A stretch of 64,000 nt of DNA from UBA7985 sp002711265 (lineage in GTDB: Bacteria; Pseudomonadota; Alphaproteobacteria; UBA7985): the NCBI GenBank assembly GCA_965660945.1, contig CBFIBS010000003.1:62001-126000 (forward strand), written 5' to 3'. The notes below the pieces were generated by a model that searched no databases, was not told where the DNA came from, and saw only the letters and a list, made by a program, of their open reading frames with translations. Positions 1-9,967 of the stretch are shown here, one piece after another; within the stretch, counting starts at the first letter, position 1, and each line of letters opens with the position of its first letter. The position numbers and the translations under genes were made by a program.

Positions 1-1718
1 CCGCCCTGACGCCGGTCGTCACCCCGGCGCGGGAACTGGACCTGCTCGAGGTCTACGAAGTCGCTTCCAGCCTCATGTCCTACCAGAACCCGCTGTTCAT
101 CTTTCCCGGGCTGAAGGCCGAGGGCTTCACCGTCAACGGTGACGGAGGCGAATTCAATATCGTTGTTAAGGGACTGGGGTTGCCGGACTCGGCGGCGACC
201 CTGCCCGAACCGGTGATCCTGCACCTGCCTGGCATGACCCGGGATAACGAGCTGATCGATCTGCGGGTCGAGGGGCTGCCAACCTCGACCATCCTCGCCG
301 ACGGCCAGTCGCTCAAGCTGATCAATCCGGTGTTCGAGGGCACGTGGTCGCTGCCGGGTCGGGGCTTTCAGGCCTTCGATCTCAGCCTCGACCGCGCCAG
401 TTTCCAGGGCGAGGGTATCAGTTACCAATTGCGTGACCTCCGCATCCGGCTGGCCGAGGACGAGCGCACCGACCGGGTGGCGATGACCTTCTCGCTCAAG
501 TCGTTCGAGGTCGACTATGGCGACAGCTTTACCGGCACCGAGCGGGCGCAGGGCTTTCGCCTGTCGCTCTCCGGTCCGCGGGGGGAAATAGCGCCGCAAA
601 CGCTGCTGAAGCTGGCCTACCGGTTGAGCAGTCTGGCGCTGGGAACCAGCGTTTTTCATGATTCACTGGTCGAAGATCCGCCGCCGGTGGCCAGCCTCAA
701 CGGCCTCGACCTGCGGCTTGAGATCGACAGCGACGTCTGGGAGCAGACGGTTCCCCCGGCGGCGGGGAAGATCGATCGCCTCGATGCCCGCGTGCAGATC
801 CTGCCAGGTGACGACCCACGCGAGAGCCGGTTGCAGGTCGAGGCCTCGGTCGGCGCGATGGAGCAAGGGCTCGACGGCATGAGCCTGTCGCTGGCCAAGC
901 CGGCCGCGCTGCGGCTTTCGCTCGCGGGTTTGGAAGCGTGGGCGCTCGCCGATCTGTTGCTGGATCAACGGGTGCTCGGGCCAGTCCCCGGCGCGGTACC
1001 CTTCGACGCGCCGCTGAGGATGGCGGCTGAGTTTGACCTTGCACAGCTGCGGTTGGGGATCCCGCAGCTGGATTTCGACATCGCAGCCAAGTCTGCCCAA
1101 GGCAGTCTCAGCAGCGATCCTGTCGACGCCGGTGCTGGGCAGAGCCTGCTCCTGTCCGCCGCTGCCACCGATATGGCCGTGCGCGACTGGCCGGAGAACT
1201 CCGTGCTCAACCCCTTTTCCACGCAAGTGCTGCTGCCGCTGCTGCCCCGGGAAGCCAACCTGAGCCTCGCTGTGGAAGGGCTGGAGGCTGATGCTGCGCG
1301 GGGGATCATCACCGCGCTGCTTGGGCTGGACCTGCGCGGTCTGTTTGCGGCTCTGCCGTCCGACCCCGGGGCGCTGCGCTTCCGGCTGGTCGACGGCCTG
1401 TTCCGCTCACGCCTGCTGGAGGCCGAGTGGTCAGGGGAGCTCAGCCCCCGCGCGGGACGCATCCCGATTCAGGGCACGTTCGCGCTGGAGACCGGCGCGT
1501 TGACCCCGCTGCAGGTCAGCATGCAGCAGTCGCTGGCGACGCCGATCCCGGCGGTGACGCAGAGCCTGTCGGCGGGGGTGCTGGGGCTGACCTTGCTGCA
1601 GTCATTCGCGGTGCGGGAAGAGGGCGGCAGGCTGAGCTTTGACATCGAATTTCCCGAGACCGGTGGTCTGCCGCTGGTCAACGGTCGACCGCTGCCGTTC
1701 CAACAATTTATCCGTTGA
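1..1718 (+). CDS. Unrecognised protein, 5' end beyond window
   Basis: The reading frame is open from base 3 to the stop at 1718 with no stop before the first ATG (75), so the gene almost certainly starts left of the window. The visible part is about 571 residues. It has alternating hydrophobic/polar stretches, many short beta-strand-like segments and few Cys, which suggests a beta-rich exported or periplasmic protein. I do not recognise the family with confidence; the look resembles DUF2125/DUF945-type alphaproteobacterial proteins, but that is only an impression. The next gene starts 53 bp downstream with its own strong ribosome binding site. Confidence 0.75.
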   Translation, partial: ALTPVVTPARELDLLEVYEVASSLMSYQNPLFIFPGLKAEGFTVNGDGGEFNIVVKGLGLPDSAATLPEPVILHLPGMTRDNELIDLRVEGLPTSTILADGQSLKLINPVFEGTWSLPGRGFQAFDLSLDRASFQGEGISYQLRDLRIRLAEDERTDRVAMTFSLKSFEVDYGDSFTGTERAQGFRLSLSGPRGEIAPQTLLKLAYRLSSLALGTSVFHDSLVEDPPPVASLNGLDLRLEIDSDVWEQTVPPAAGKIDRLDARVQILPGDDPRESRLQVEASVGAMEQGLDGMSLSLAKPAALRLSLAGLEAWALADLLLDQRVLGPVPGAVPFDAPLRMAAEFDLAQLRLGIPQLDFDIAAKSAQGSLSSDPVDAGAGQSLLLSAAATDMAVRDWPENSVLNPFSTQVLLPLLPREANLSLAVEGLEADAARGIITALLGLDLRGLFAALPSDPGALRFRLVDGLFRSRLLEAEWSGELSPRAGRIPIQGTFALETGALTPLQVSMQQSLATPIPAVTQSLSAGVLGLTLLQSFAVREEGGRLSFDIEFPETGGLPLVNGRPLPFQQFIR

Positions 1719-1771
1719 GGGGATGCCAGCGGGCTCAGCCGTCGTAAGGGGGGATACAGGAGGACCTGCTC

Positions 1772-3112
<1,341 letters not shown>

Positions 3113-3115
3113 CCC

Positions 3116-4303
3116 GTGAACCAGTCCTTTCTCAACCGACGCGCCTTCCTTGCCTCCGCCTGCGCCGGGGGTCTGGCGACCAGCTTTGCGCCCTCGATCA
3201 GCTTTGCCCAATCGGCGACTGACCAGCGTTTTGTGTTTGTGCTGCTGCGCGGGGCCATGGACGGCCTGCACGCCGTCGTGCCCTACGGTGATCCGGCCTA
3301 CGCCTCGGCGCGCGGCCAGCTCGCCTACGACAGCAGCGTGCTGACGCCGCTGGACAGCACCTTTGCCCTTGCGCCCGGTCTGTCGCCGCTGGCGCCGGCC
3401 TTCCTCGAGGGCGAGCTGCTGCCGGTTCAGGGCCTCGCCATCCCCTACCGCACGCGCTCGCACTTTGACGCGCAGTCGATCCTCGAAACCGGCTTGGACA
3501 AGCCCGTGGGAACCGCCACCGGCTGGCTCAATCGAACCCTTGGCGTGATCGGTGGTGCCTCGGGCGCCGGGATCGCGGTCGGCGGCGGCTTGCCGACCTC
3601 GCTGCGTGGTGAGGTGCCCGTTGCTACGTGGGCGCCCAAGGTGCAGCGCGATGGTGACGAAGCCTTCCTCGCCGACCTCTCGCGGCTCTACAACCAGGAT
3701 CCGCAGCTCGCCGACAGCTTCACGGCGGCCCTGAACCTGCAGGAGCAGGCCATGGTCATGGACTCCGGCGGCGGCAAGCGTGGGCTGGCACTGTTCGACC
3801 AGCTGTTCTCGGCCACCGGCCGTTTCCTCGAAGCCGACGACGGCCCGCGGATCGCAGCCATGGAGTTCTCCGGCTGGGACACCCACGCGGGGCAGGGCAA
3901 GGCGGGCGGTGCACTCGACCGCCGGCTTGAAGCGCTGGCCAATGGTCTGCTGACCTTTAAGGCGACGCTCTCGCCGGAGGTCTGGTCGAAGACTGTGGTG
4001 CTGGTTTCAACCGAATTCGGCCGGACGGTGGCCACCAATGGCACCGGCGGCACCGATCACGGCACGGGCGGCGCAGCGTTGCTGTTCGGCGGTGCGGTGC
4101 GCGGGGGTCGAGTGATCGCGGATTGGCCGGGGCTGGCGTCGAACCAGCTGTTCGAGGGGCGGGATCTGCGTCCAACGCTCGACACCCGGCAGTTGCTCAA
4201 GGGTGTGCTCGGCGCGCACTACGACCTGCGCAACGCCGAGCTGAACCAGAAGATCTTCCCCGATAGCGGGGCGGTCGGCGCCCTCGACGGGCTGCTGATT
4301 TAA
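3116..4303 (+). CDS. DUF1501 family protein with Tat signal
   Basis: 395 residues, starting at GTG 3116, 3 bp after the DUF1800 stop with GGAG just upstream. The N-terminus carries a twin-arginine type signal (NRRAFLASACAGG, about residues 7-19) followed by an Ala-rich cleavage region, so the folded protein is probably exported. DUF1501 belongs to the alkaline-phosphatase/sulfatase-like superfamily. The SGWDTHAGQG and GTDHGTGG segments (about residues 251 and 300) supply the His/Asp residues expected of a metal site. It is probably co-translated with the DUF1800 gene. Substrate unknown. The stop codon lies inside a 10-bp tandem repeat. Confidence 0.9.
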   Translation: MNQSFLNRRAFLASACAGGLATSFAPSISFAQSATDQRFVFVLLRGAMDGLHAVVPYGDPAYASARGQLAYDSSVLTPLDSTFALAPGLSPLAPAFLEGELLPVQGLAIPYRTRSHFDAQSILETGLDKPVGTATGWLNRTLGVIGGASGAGIAVGGGLPTSLRGEVPVATWAPKVQRDGDEAFLADLSRLYNQDPQLADSFTAALNLQEQAMVMDSGGGKRGLALFDQLFSATGRFLEADDGPRIAAMEFSGWDTHAGQGKAGGALDRRLEALANGLLTFKATLSPEVWSKTVVLVSTEFGRTVATNGTGGTDHGTGGAALLFGGAVRGGRVIADWPGLASNQLFEGRDLRPTLDTRQLLKGVLGAHYDLRNAELNQKIFPDSGAVGALDGLLI

Positions 4304-4319
4304 GCTGATTTAGGCTGAA
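4294..4319. repeat. 10-bp tandem repeat across a stop codon
   Basis: GCTGATTTAA (4294-4303) is followed at once by GCTGATTTAG (4304-4313) and the degenerate partial copy GCTGAA. The first copy contains the TAA stop of the DUF1501 gene. It looks like a small slippage duplication. Confidence 0.6.
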
Positions 4320-4324
4320 TTCCG

Positions 4325-4349
4325 CACGGGTCCCGGTCTGAGACCCGTG
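4325..4349. terminator. Hairpin between convergent DUF1501 gene and dnaA
   Basis: CACGGGT (4325-4331) and ACCCGTG (4343-4349) form a 7-bp stem with an 11-base loop, placed between the convergent ends of the DUF1501 gene (4303) and dnaA (4352). It has no long T tract on either strand, so it is a weak or bidirectional terminator at best. Confidence 0.45.
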
Positions 4350-4351
4350 GT

Positions 4352-5812
4352 CTAGTTCTCAAGCATGCGGCGCAGCAGTTCGACGTCCTCGTCGATGGCT
4401 GCGTCGAGCGACCGGAGCTCCTCCACCTTGCGCACGGCGTGCATCACCGTGGTGTGGTCGCGGTTACCGAAACGCCGTCCAATCTCTGGCAGGGACCGCG
4501 TGGTCAGCTGCTTGGACAGGTACATGGCGATCTGCCGTGGACGCGCCACGGAGCGTGCCCGGCGGGGCGAGAACATTTCGCTGAGCTTGATGTTGAAGTG
4601 CTCGGCGACCTTCTTCTGAATCTCTTCGATGGTCACCCGGCGGTCGTTGGCCTTGAGCAGGTCGTGGAGCACGTCCTGCACCATCTCCAGCGTCACCGGG
4701 CGGCCGATCAGGATTGCATGCGCCTCGATCCGGTTCAGCGCGCCTTCCAGCTCGCGGATGTTCGAGGAAATCTTGTGGGACAGGAATTCGAGCACTTGCG
4801 GCGGGATTTCCAGGGCGATGCTCTCGGCCTTGGCCTGCAGGATCGACAGCCGAAGTTCGTAGTTGGTCGGGTGGATGTCGGCGACCAGACCCCAGCCCAG
4901 CCGCGACTTCAGCCGGTCTTCGAGACCTTCGAGATCGCTCGGTGACTTGTCAGCGGAGACCACGACCTGGTGGTTCTGATCAACCAGCGCGTTGAAGGTG
5001 TGGAAGAATTCTTCCTGGCTGGCTTCCTTACCACCGATGAAGTGGATGTCGTCGATCATCAGCACGTCCACGGAACGGAACTCGTCCTTGAACGCTATTG
5101 TGTCGCGATGACGCACCGCCTGAATGAACAGGGACATGAACTTTTCAGCCGACAGGTAAGCGACCCGACGCTCAGGCTGGGTTTCGCGGATGTGCCAGGC
5201 GATGGCGTGCATAAGGTGGGTCTTGCCCAGTCCTACCCCGCCGTAAAGGAACAGCGGATTGAAGGCGACTTCGGCACTCTCAGCCACACGCCGTGCAGCG
5301 GCGTAGGCGAGTTCGTTGGGTTGGCCGACCACGAAGTCCTTGAAGCTAAAGCGCTTGACCAGTTGCTTGTCGTCATTGGGTACCGTGTAACGGTACTGAG
5401 ACATCTCGGCGCTATTGAGGATGGTCGGCGCAGCCAGTGGACTGATGCCAGCTTTGCCGGTTGCGGTTTCGATCGCGTCCAGCGGGGCCGCGAAGTTGCC
5501 GACGCCGGCTTTGCTCGGCGGGATAGGCGCACCGGGTTGGGTCGCGGGCCGGACAATGATTTCGACCGTCTCAATCTCAGGCTCGTGCATTACCCAGAGA
5601 GCACGTAGTCGCTCAAGGTAATTGGCCTGTACCCAATCGCGGACGAAGCGAGAAGGAACGGACAGGCGAATCCGCTCATCGTTGGCTTCAGAAAATTCGA
5701 TCGGACGAAGCCACGAACGGTAAGTGCTCTCGCCGTATTCACGACGGATGGAAGCCTTGACCTGCGACCAAATTTCTTGACGATCCTGGAGGGTGTGGAA
5801 GCTGTCAGTCAC
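4352..5812 (-). CDS. dnaA: Chromosomal replication initiator DnaA
   Basis: 486 residues, full length. DnaA binds origin DnaA boxes, oligomerises with ATP and melts the origin. Domain I covers roughly residues 8-85 (starting near IWSQVKASIRREYGE), with a linker to about 140. The AAA+ domain has Walker A GGVGLGKT at 191-198 and Walker B LMIDD at 251-255. The C-terminal DNA-binding helix-turn-helix carries the DnaA signature GNRDHTTVMHA near 449-459. The start is GTG at 5812, with no strong Shine-Dalgarno. The gene is the last of a minus-strand mutM-rpsT-dnaA run, but a terminator behind rpsT and a 612-bp leader suggest dnaA has its own promoter. The leader carries clustered GANTC methylation sites. 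Confidence 0.98.
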   Translation of the reverse strand: MTDSFHTLQDRQEIWSQVKASIRREYGESTYRSWLRPIEFSEANDERIRLSVPSRFVRDWVQANYLERLRALWVMHEPEIETVEIIVRPATQPGAPIPPSKAGVGNFAAPLDAIETATGKAGISPLAAPTILNSAEMSQYRYTVPNDDKQLVKRFSFKDFVVGQPNELAYAAARRVAESAEVAFNPLFLYGGVGLGKTHLMHAIAWHIRETQPERRVAYLSAEKFMSLFIQAVRHRDTIAFKDEFRSVDVLMIDDIHFIGGKEASQEEFFHTFNALVDQNHQVVVSADKSPSDLEGLEDRLKSRLGWGLVADIHPTNYELRLSILQAKAESIALEIPPQVLEFLSHKISSNIRELEGALNRIEAHAILIGRPVTLEMVQDVLHDLLKANDRRVTIEEIQKKVAEHFNIKLSEMFSPRRARSVARPRQIAMYLSKQLTTRSLPEIGRRFGNRDHTTVMHAVRKVEELRSLDAAIDEDVELLRRMLEN

Positions 5813-6133
5813 GGCTTGATCCAGACCACGGTCGGTGCTGTATCAGCCAGAGCGTTAAAAATTTTGGCTTGCTCACTGCACTTCAGTCGGTGGCCCCGGA
5901 TACATTCCCACACAGCTCTTCTCCTCAATTTACTTGCTTCGCTCTTTGCAGGATCAGTGCGGCGCATCTTGCAGTGCGCTTTCTGCGGTCCGATCTCTCG
6001 AGCATTATCGGCACCTCTGTTCAGGCGCCGTGGGGGCCTGACGCCTCCTTTTTATTAGGCCTCATGTTTAAGGCCCTCGAGCAACCGGGCAAGCATCGAA
6101 AACGTGCGATTGGCCAAAAAAGTGAAATTTGTG

Positions 6134-6319
6134 GAGTCGCTGCCTCAGTCCGGTACAGCCTGCTTAGAATTCGATTTTTTCGAATCCGTGCGCACGCAAG
6201 ATCATGAGAAGATCAAGGCTAATATTACGCAGGAATCGCGAATCTTGCCTCGATGTATCCTATCAGTGCACGTGCTGAGACGAATCGCCCGGGTCCCAAG
6301 ACTGGACCGAGCACGACTC
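6134..6319. promoter_or_regulatory. Cluster of six GANTC (CcrM) sites upstream of dnaA
   Basis: GANTC pentamers occur at 6134-6138, 6182-6186, 6233-6237, 6240-6244, 6282-6286 and 6315-6319: six in 186 bp, against about one per 256 bp expected by chance. In Caulobacter and relatives CcrM methylates GANTC, and the methylation state of the dnaA promoter couples its transcription to the cell cycle. The cluster lies 320-510 bp upstream of the dnaA start. Whether this organism has CcrM cannot be seen from this window. Confidence 0.5.
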
Positions 6320-6355
6320 GCAAAAGGCACGCAAGGCGCCGAAATGAGGGCTGCA

Positions 6356-6391
6356 AAAAGCCGACCGGAACGCGGGCTCCGGTCGGCTTTT
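6356..6391 (-). terminator. rpsT rho-independent terminator
   Basis: AAAAGCCGACCGGA (6356-6369) and TCCGGTCGGCTTTT (6378-6391) form a 14-bp perfect stem with an 8-base loop, 34 bp beyond the rpsT stop. Read on the minus strand the GC-rich stem runs into a short T tract. It is a classic intrinsic terminator separating rpsT from dnaA. Confidence 0.85.
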
Positions 6392-6424
6392 CAAATCAGG
6401 CGTCGGTGTGCTGATCGCGTCGAA

Positions 6425-6688
6425 TCAGGCCATCCGCTTCACGGCCGCGCTCAGGCGACTGATTTTGCGGGATGCGGTGTTCTTGTGCATCGTGCCCTTG
6501 GTCACGCCGCGCATGATCTCGGGCTGGGCTGCGGTCAGGGCTGCGCGGGCAGCGGTCTGGTCGCCGGCGGCGACGGCGGCCTCGACCTTTTTAATGAAGG
6601 TGCGGACGCGGCTGCGGCGAGCGCGGTTGATTTCGGTCCGGCGAGCCGCGGTGCGGACGCGCTTACGGGCGGAACGGGAATGTGCCAT
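6425..6688 (-). CDS. rpsT: 30S ribosomal protein S20
   Basis: 87 residues, extremely Arg/Lys/Ala-rich, the normal size for S20. S20 binds 16S rRNA helices early in 30S assembly. The N-terminal MAHSRSARKRVRTAARRTEI and the C-terminal segment TMHKNTASRKISRLSAAV match the family signature. It lies 79 bp downstream of mutM and upstream of dnaA on the same strand, an arrangement common in alphaproteobacteria. A strong terminator follows it. Confidence 0.97.
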   Translation of the reverse strand: MAHSRSARKRVRTAARRTEINRARRSRVRTFIKKVEAAVAAGDQTAARAALTAAQPEIMRGVTKGTMHKNTASRKISRLSAAVKRMA

Positions 6689-6767
6689 TCGGGTCGGTTT
6701 CCAAAGACAATTTCAAAGATTGAGCGCTGCTATAGGCCCAAAGACCGCTGAGCGCAAGGCAAGGCTC

Positions 6768-7598
6768 CTATCGCTGACAAGCAGCGCAGAAAAATGTCGA
6801 TCGATTTGACTGCACGATGCGTTCGACCGGCCGCTGGCAGGTGCGGCAGGGTTCGTCCTCGCGGCCATAGACGCGCCAGGCGTGTTGGAAGTATCCCAGC
6901 TCCCCAGACACCTGCCGGTGGTCGCGTAAAGACGAGCCGCCGGCTTCAATCGCACGGATTAGAACAGCCTTGATTTCAGCGCACAGACGCTCGATCTCGC
7001 GACGCTTGAGTGAGCCGGTGGCGCGGGTCGGCCGGATGCCCGCTTCGAACAACGCCTCGCACACGTATATATTACCCAACCCCGCGATCAGGCGTTGGTT
7101 GAGCAGGCTGGCCTTGATCGGGGCACTCTTGTCCTTGAACACGCTGCGCATGTGCCCAAGGTTGAGGGCGTCGCTCAGCGGCTCCGGCCCTAGCTGGTCA
7201 AGAAAGCGGCTGTTGCTGTCGGGTCCGCTGTACATCTCCACAAACCCAAAGCGGCGCGGATCGTTGAACCGGACCTGCCCCTTTGCGGTCTGGAACACCA
7301 CGTGATCGTGCTTGTCGAAGTCCTCGTCCGGCGGGGTGACGCAGACCATGCGCCCGCTCATCCCGAGGTGAAACAGCAGGGTCAGCGGCGTGTCTCCGCC
7401 CTCGGGGAAGCGGATCAGCCCGTACTTGGCCCGACGCTCGATCGTCCCGATGGTTTTCCCGGTCAGCCGCTGGCTTAGATCCACCGGAAACGGGAAGCGC
7501 ATATCCTCCCGCCGGAGTAGCAAACGGTCCAGCCGCTGGTGTTCGAGCAGGGGGCGCAGACCCCTGACAACGGTTTCGACTTCGGGCAGTTCAGGCAT
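6768..7598 (-). CDS. mutM: Formamidopyrimidine-DNA glycosylase
   Basis: 276 residues, full length. It excises 8-oxoguanine and formamidopyrimidines and cleaves the abasic site. The mature N-terminus PELPEVETVVRGL supplies catalytic Pro and Glu. The C-terminal zinc finger has Cys at about 251, 254, 271 and 274 (CRTC...CAAC) with the NRSTFFC motif. It is divergent from ubiE, whose ATG is 76 bp away, so both promoters must share that short gap. Confidence 0.97.
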   Translation of the reverse strand: MPELPEVETVVRGLRPLLEHQRLDRLLLRREDMRFPFPVDLSQRLTGKTIGTIERRAKYGLIRFPEGGDTPLTLLFHLGMSGRMVCVTPPDEDFDKHDHVVFQTAKGQVRFNDPRRFGFVEMYSGPDSNSRFLDQLGPEPLSDALNLGHMRSVFKDKSAPIKASLLNQRLIAGLGNIYVCEALFEAGIRPTRATGSLKRREIERLCAEIKAVLIRAIEAGGSSLRDHRQVSGELGYFQHAWRVYGREDEPCRTCQRPVERIVQSNRSTFFCAACQR

Positions 7599-7674
7599 GG
7601 GACGTTCAGCACCTGTGCGTTATTGGCAGCCCGCCTTTCTTTTCACGGGCGGGGTTAAAGGCTATCTCAGCAGC

Positions 7675-8430
7675 ATGGCAAAAGAAAACGACGATACCAC
7701 CCACTTCGGGTACCGCGACATCAAGGTCGAGGAAAAGGCACCGCTGGTCCAGGGCGTGTTCGAGAGCGTGGCGAGCCGCTACGACATCATGAACGACCTG
7801 ATGTCTATGGGCGCGCACCGGCTTTGGAAAGATGCGTTGATGGACTGGATGCGCCCGCGCGCCGGGGAAGTCTGCCTCGACGTGGCCGGCGGCACCGGCG
7901 ATATCGCAGAGCGCATCCGGCAGCGGCAAGGCGGGCCTCAGGCGCCGGGCCGGGTGCTGGTTTTTGACCTGACCGAGGGCATGTTGCAGGCCGGGCAAAC
8001 CCGCTTCCAGGGCCGTGAGGACCTGCAGTGGATCTGCGGCAATGCCGAAGCGCTGCCCTTCGAGGACCGGTCTTTTGATGCCTATACGATTTCCTTCGGG
8101 CTGCGAAACGTCTCCCGGCCGGAACTGGCACTGGCGGAAGCGCGGCGGGTCCTGCGCCCCGGCGGGCGGCTCTACTGCCTCGAATTCAGCCGCGTGGTGC
8201 TGCCCGCGCTGAAAGACCTCTACGATCAGTACAGCTTCAACCTGCTGCCCGAGCTTGGTCGTCTCGTCGCCGGAGACCGCGAGAGCTACCAGTATCTCGT
8301 CGAGTCCATCCGTCGCTTTCCGCCGCAGGAACGGCTTGAAGCGATGATGCGGGACGCTGGGCTTGCGCAGGTGAGCCACCGCAATATGTCCGGCGGCATC
8401 GTTGCCATCCACAACGGTTGGCGGGTCTAG
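7675..8430 (+). CDS. ubiE: Ubiquinone/menaquinone C-methyltransferase UbiE
   Basis: 251 residues from ATG 7675. It is a SAM-dependent methyltransferase carrying out the C-methylation of the quinone ring. The N-terminal HFGYRDIKVEEKAPLVQGVF and FESVASRYDIMNDLMS stretches are typical UbiE. SAM motif I is LDVAGGTGDIA, and the family motif SFGLRNVSRPELALAEA and RVLRPGGRLYCLEFS follow. A longer open frame reaches back over mutM, but homology begins at this ATG. It is the first gene of a tight ubiE-ubiB-coaBC-dut-moeB run. Confidence 0.96.
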   Translation: MAKENDDTTHFGYRDIKVEEKAPLVQGVFESVASRYDIMNDLMSMGAHRLWKDALMDWMRPRAGEVCLDVAGGTGDIAERIRQRQGGPQAPGRVLVFDLTEGMLQAGQTRFQGREDLQWICGNAEALPFEDRSFDAYTISFGLRNVSRPELALAEARRVLRPGGRLYCLEFSRVVLPALKDLYDQYSFNLLPELGRLVAGDRESYQYLVESIRRFPPQERLEAMMRDAGLAQVSHRNMSGGIVAIHNGWRV

Positions 8431-8434
8431 GCCG

Positions 8435-9964
8435 GTGCTGGGCTGGATCACCCATCCTTTCGCCGGCCTCGGGCTGCTCTGGGTCATGGGCCGCGAAGGC
8501 GCGACCGACATCGCCCTGCGTCTGGCGCCGGCGCGCAGCCTGCCGGCTCGGATCCTGCGCGTCCTGAGCCTGCTCAAGGGCGGCAAAGCCCGATCTCGAA
8601 CGAGCGGCACCAATCTCGCCATCGCCCTCAAGCGGCTCGGCCCGACGTACATCAAGCTGGGTCAGATCCTCTCCACCCGCGCCGACCTGATCGGCGAAGA
8701 CGCGGCGGCGGATCTGTCGGCGCTGCAGGATCAGCTCGAACCCTTCGACGACGGCACCGCCCGGCGGATCCTCACCGAGGCGCTGGGTCGGCCGGTCGAG
8801 GACGTCTTTGCCGACTTTGGCCCGGCCTTCAGTGCTGCCTCGGTCGCGCAGGTCCACTTCGCCACCCTGCACAGCGGGGAAGAGGTCGCCGTCAAGATCC
8901 TGCGCCCAGATATCGAGCGCCGGTTCGTCCGTGAACTCAGCTTTCTGCGCTGGGCAGCGGGCTTCGCGCAGGCGCTGGTCCCTGATCTGCGCCGCGCCCG
9001 GCCCGTGGGGATCATCGACGTGCTGCGCGAGCAGACCGCCATGGAACTCGACCTGCGGCTCGAAGCCGCCGCAGCCGACCAGATGGCGCGCAACTTCGCC
9101 GACCGCGGCACCCTGCGCACGCCGGCGCCGTTCTGGGATCTGACCTCTCAGCGGGTGCTGGTCATGGCCCGGGTCGAGGGCACCAGCATCGATGAACGCG
9201 ACCTGCTCCGCGCGCAGGGCCACGACCTGGAAGCCGTGCTGACCAATGCCGCCACCAGCTTCTTTGAGGCTGTGTTCGAAGACGGCTTTTTCCACGGTGA
9301 CCAGCACGCGGGCAACATGTTCATCGACGCCGAGGGTAAGGTCGTGTTCGTCGACTTCGGGATCGTCGGCCGGCTGGACTGGAAAGGCCGTGTGTTTCTC
9401 GCCGACCTGATGAATTTCCTGCTCGAAGGCGACTACGACGGTCTCGCCCGGCGTTACGCGGAAGAAGGCTACCTGCCGCGTTCGGCCTCGACCCAAGCGT
9501 TCGCGCTGGCTCTGCGCTCGGTAGCCGAGCCGATCGTCAACCAACCGTTGGAGCGGGTGTCCTTCGCCCGGCTGCTGGGGCAGTTGCTGGCCATGGGCCG
9601 CACCTTTGACATGAGCCTGCAGCCCGATCTGTTCCTGCTGCAGAAGAATATGCTGATGGCCGAGGGCATCGCCCGGTCGCTGTCGCCCGATATCAACATC
9701 TGGGACATCGCGCGGCCGCTGGTGCGCGACTGGATGATCGAATACCGCAACCCGGTGGCGCAGCTCTCCGGGCACGCCGAAACGGCGCTGGCGGCGGCCG
9801 GACGCTTGCCAAGCATGCTCGAAGAGGCCGAAAGTGCGCTCAAGGATCTGAACGCTGAAATGAACCGCCGCCGCTCGGCGGGGTCGGTCTGGCTGGGTTT
9901 CGCGCTGGCGGCGGTCGTCGGCGCCGGGCTGATGTGGCTGGTTCTGCAAGCGACGGGAGGTTAG
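8435..9964 (+). CDS. ubiB: UbiB-family kinase-like protein
   Basis: About 509 residues from GTG 8435, 4 bp after the ubiE stop; a TTG start at 8402 would add 11 residues. UbiB is an atypical ADCK/ABC1 kinase-like ATPase needed for aerobic ubiquinone synthesis. Visible are the signature LGPTYIKLGQILSTRADLIG (KxGQ motif), the catalytic-loop-like FFHGDQHAGNMFID and the metal-binding VFVDFGIVG. A C-terminal hydrophobic segment (about residues 488-507) would anchor it to the inner membrane, as expected. It sits directly downstream of ubiE in the same pathway. Confidence 0.95.
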   Translation: MLGWITHPFAGLGLLWVMGREGATDIALRLAPARSLPARILRVLSLLKGGKARSRTSGTNLAIALKRLGPTYIKLGQILSTRADLIGEDAAADLSALQDQLEPFDDGTARRILTEALGRPVEDVFADFGPAFSAASVAQVHFATLHSGEEVAVKILRPDIERRFVRELSFLRWAAGFAQALVPDLRRARPVGIIDVLREQTAMELDLRLEAAAADQMARNFADRGTLRTPAPFWDLTSQRVLVMARVEGTSIDERDLLRAQGHDLEAVLTNAATSFFEAVFEDGFFHGDQHAGNMFIDAEGKVVFVDFGIVGRLDWKGRVFLADLMNFLLEGDYDGLARRYAEEGYLPRSASTQAFALALRSVAEPIVNQPLERVSFARLLGQLLAMGRTFDMSLQPDLFLLQKNMLMAEGIARSLSPDINIWDIARPLVRDWMIEYRNPVAQLSGHAETALAAAGRLPSMLEEAESALKDLNAEMNRRRSAGSVWLGFALAAVVGAGLMWLVLQATGG

Positions 9965-9967
9965 GGC

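Larger units (their letters stand above)
5813..6424. other. 612-bp dnaA-rpsT intergenic region
   Basis: No convincing gene is seen here. It contains the presumed dnaA promoter region, a cluster of GANTC sites (6134-6319), a 6-bp inverted repeat ATTCGA/TCGAAT around a T5 core (6169-6185) and the rpsT terminator (6356-6391). It is more AT-rich than its neighbours around 6100-6260. I found no consensus DnaA box (TTATCCACA or one-mismatch copies), so I cannot call it the replication origin. Short frames here look non-coding. Confidence 0.6.

Noticed and set aside
5813..6424. Calling the dnaA leader the replication origin
   Set aside because: No consensus DnaA box or box cluster was found by eye, and the origin in alphaproteobacteria often lies elsewhere.
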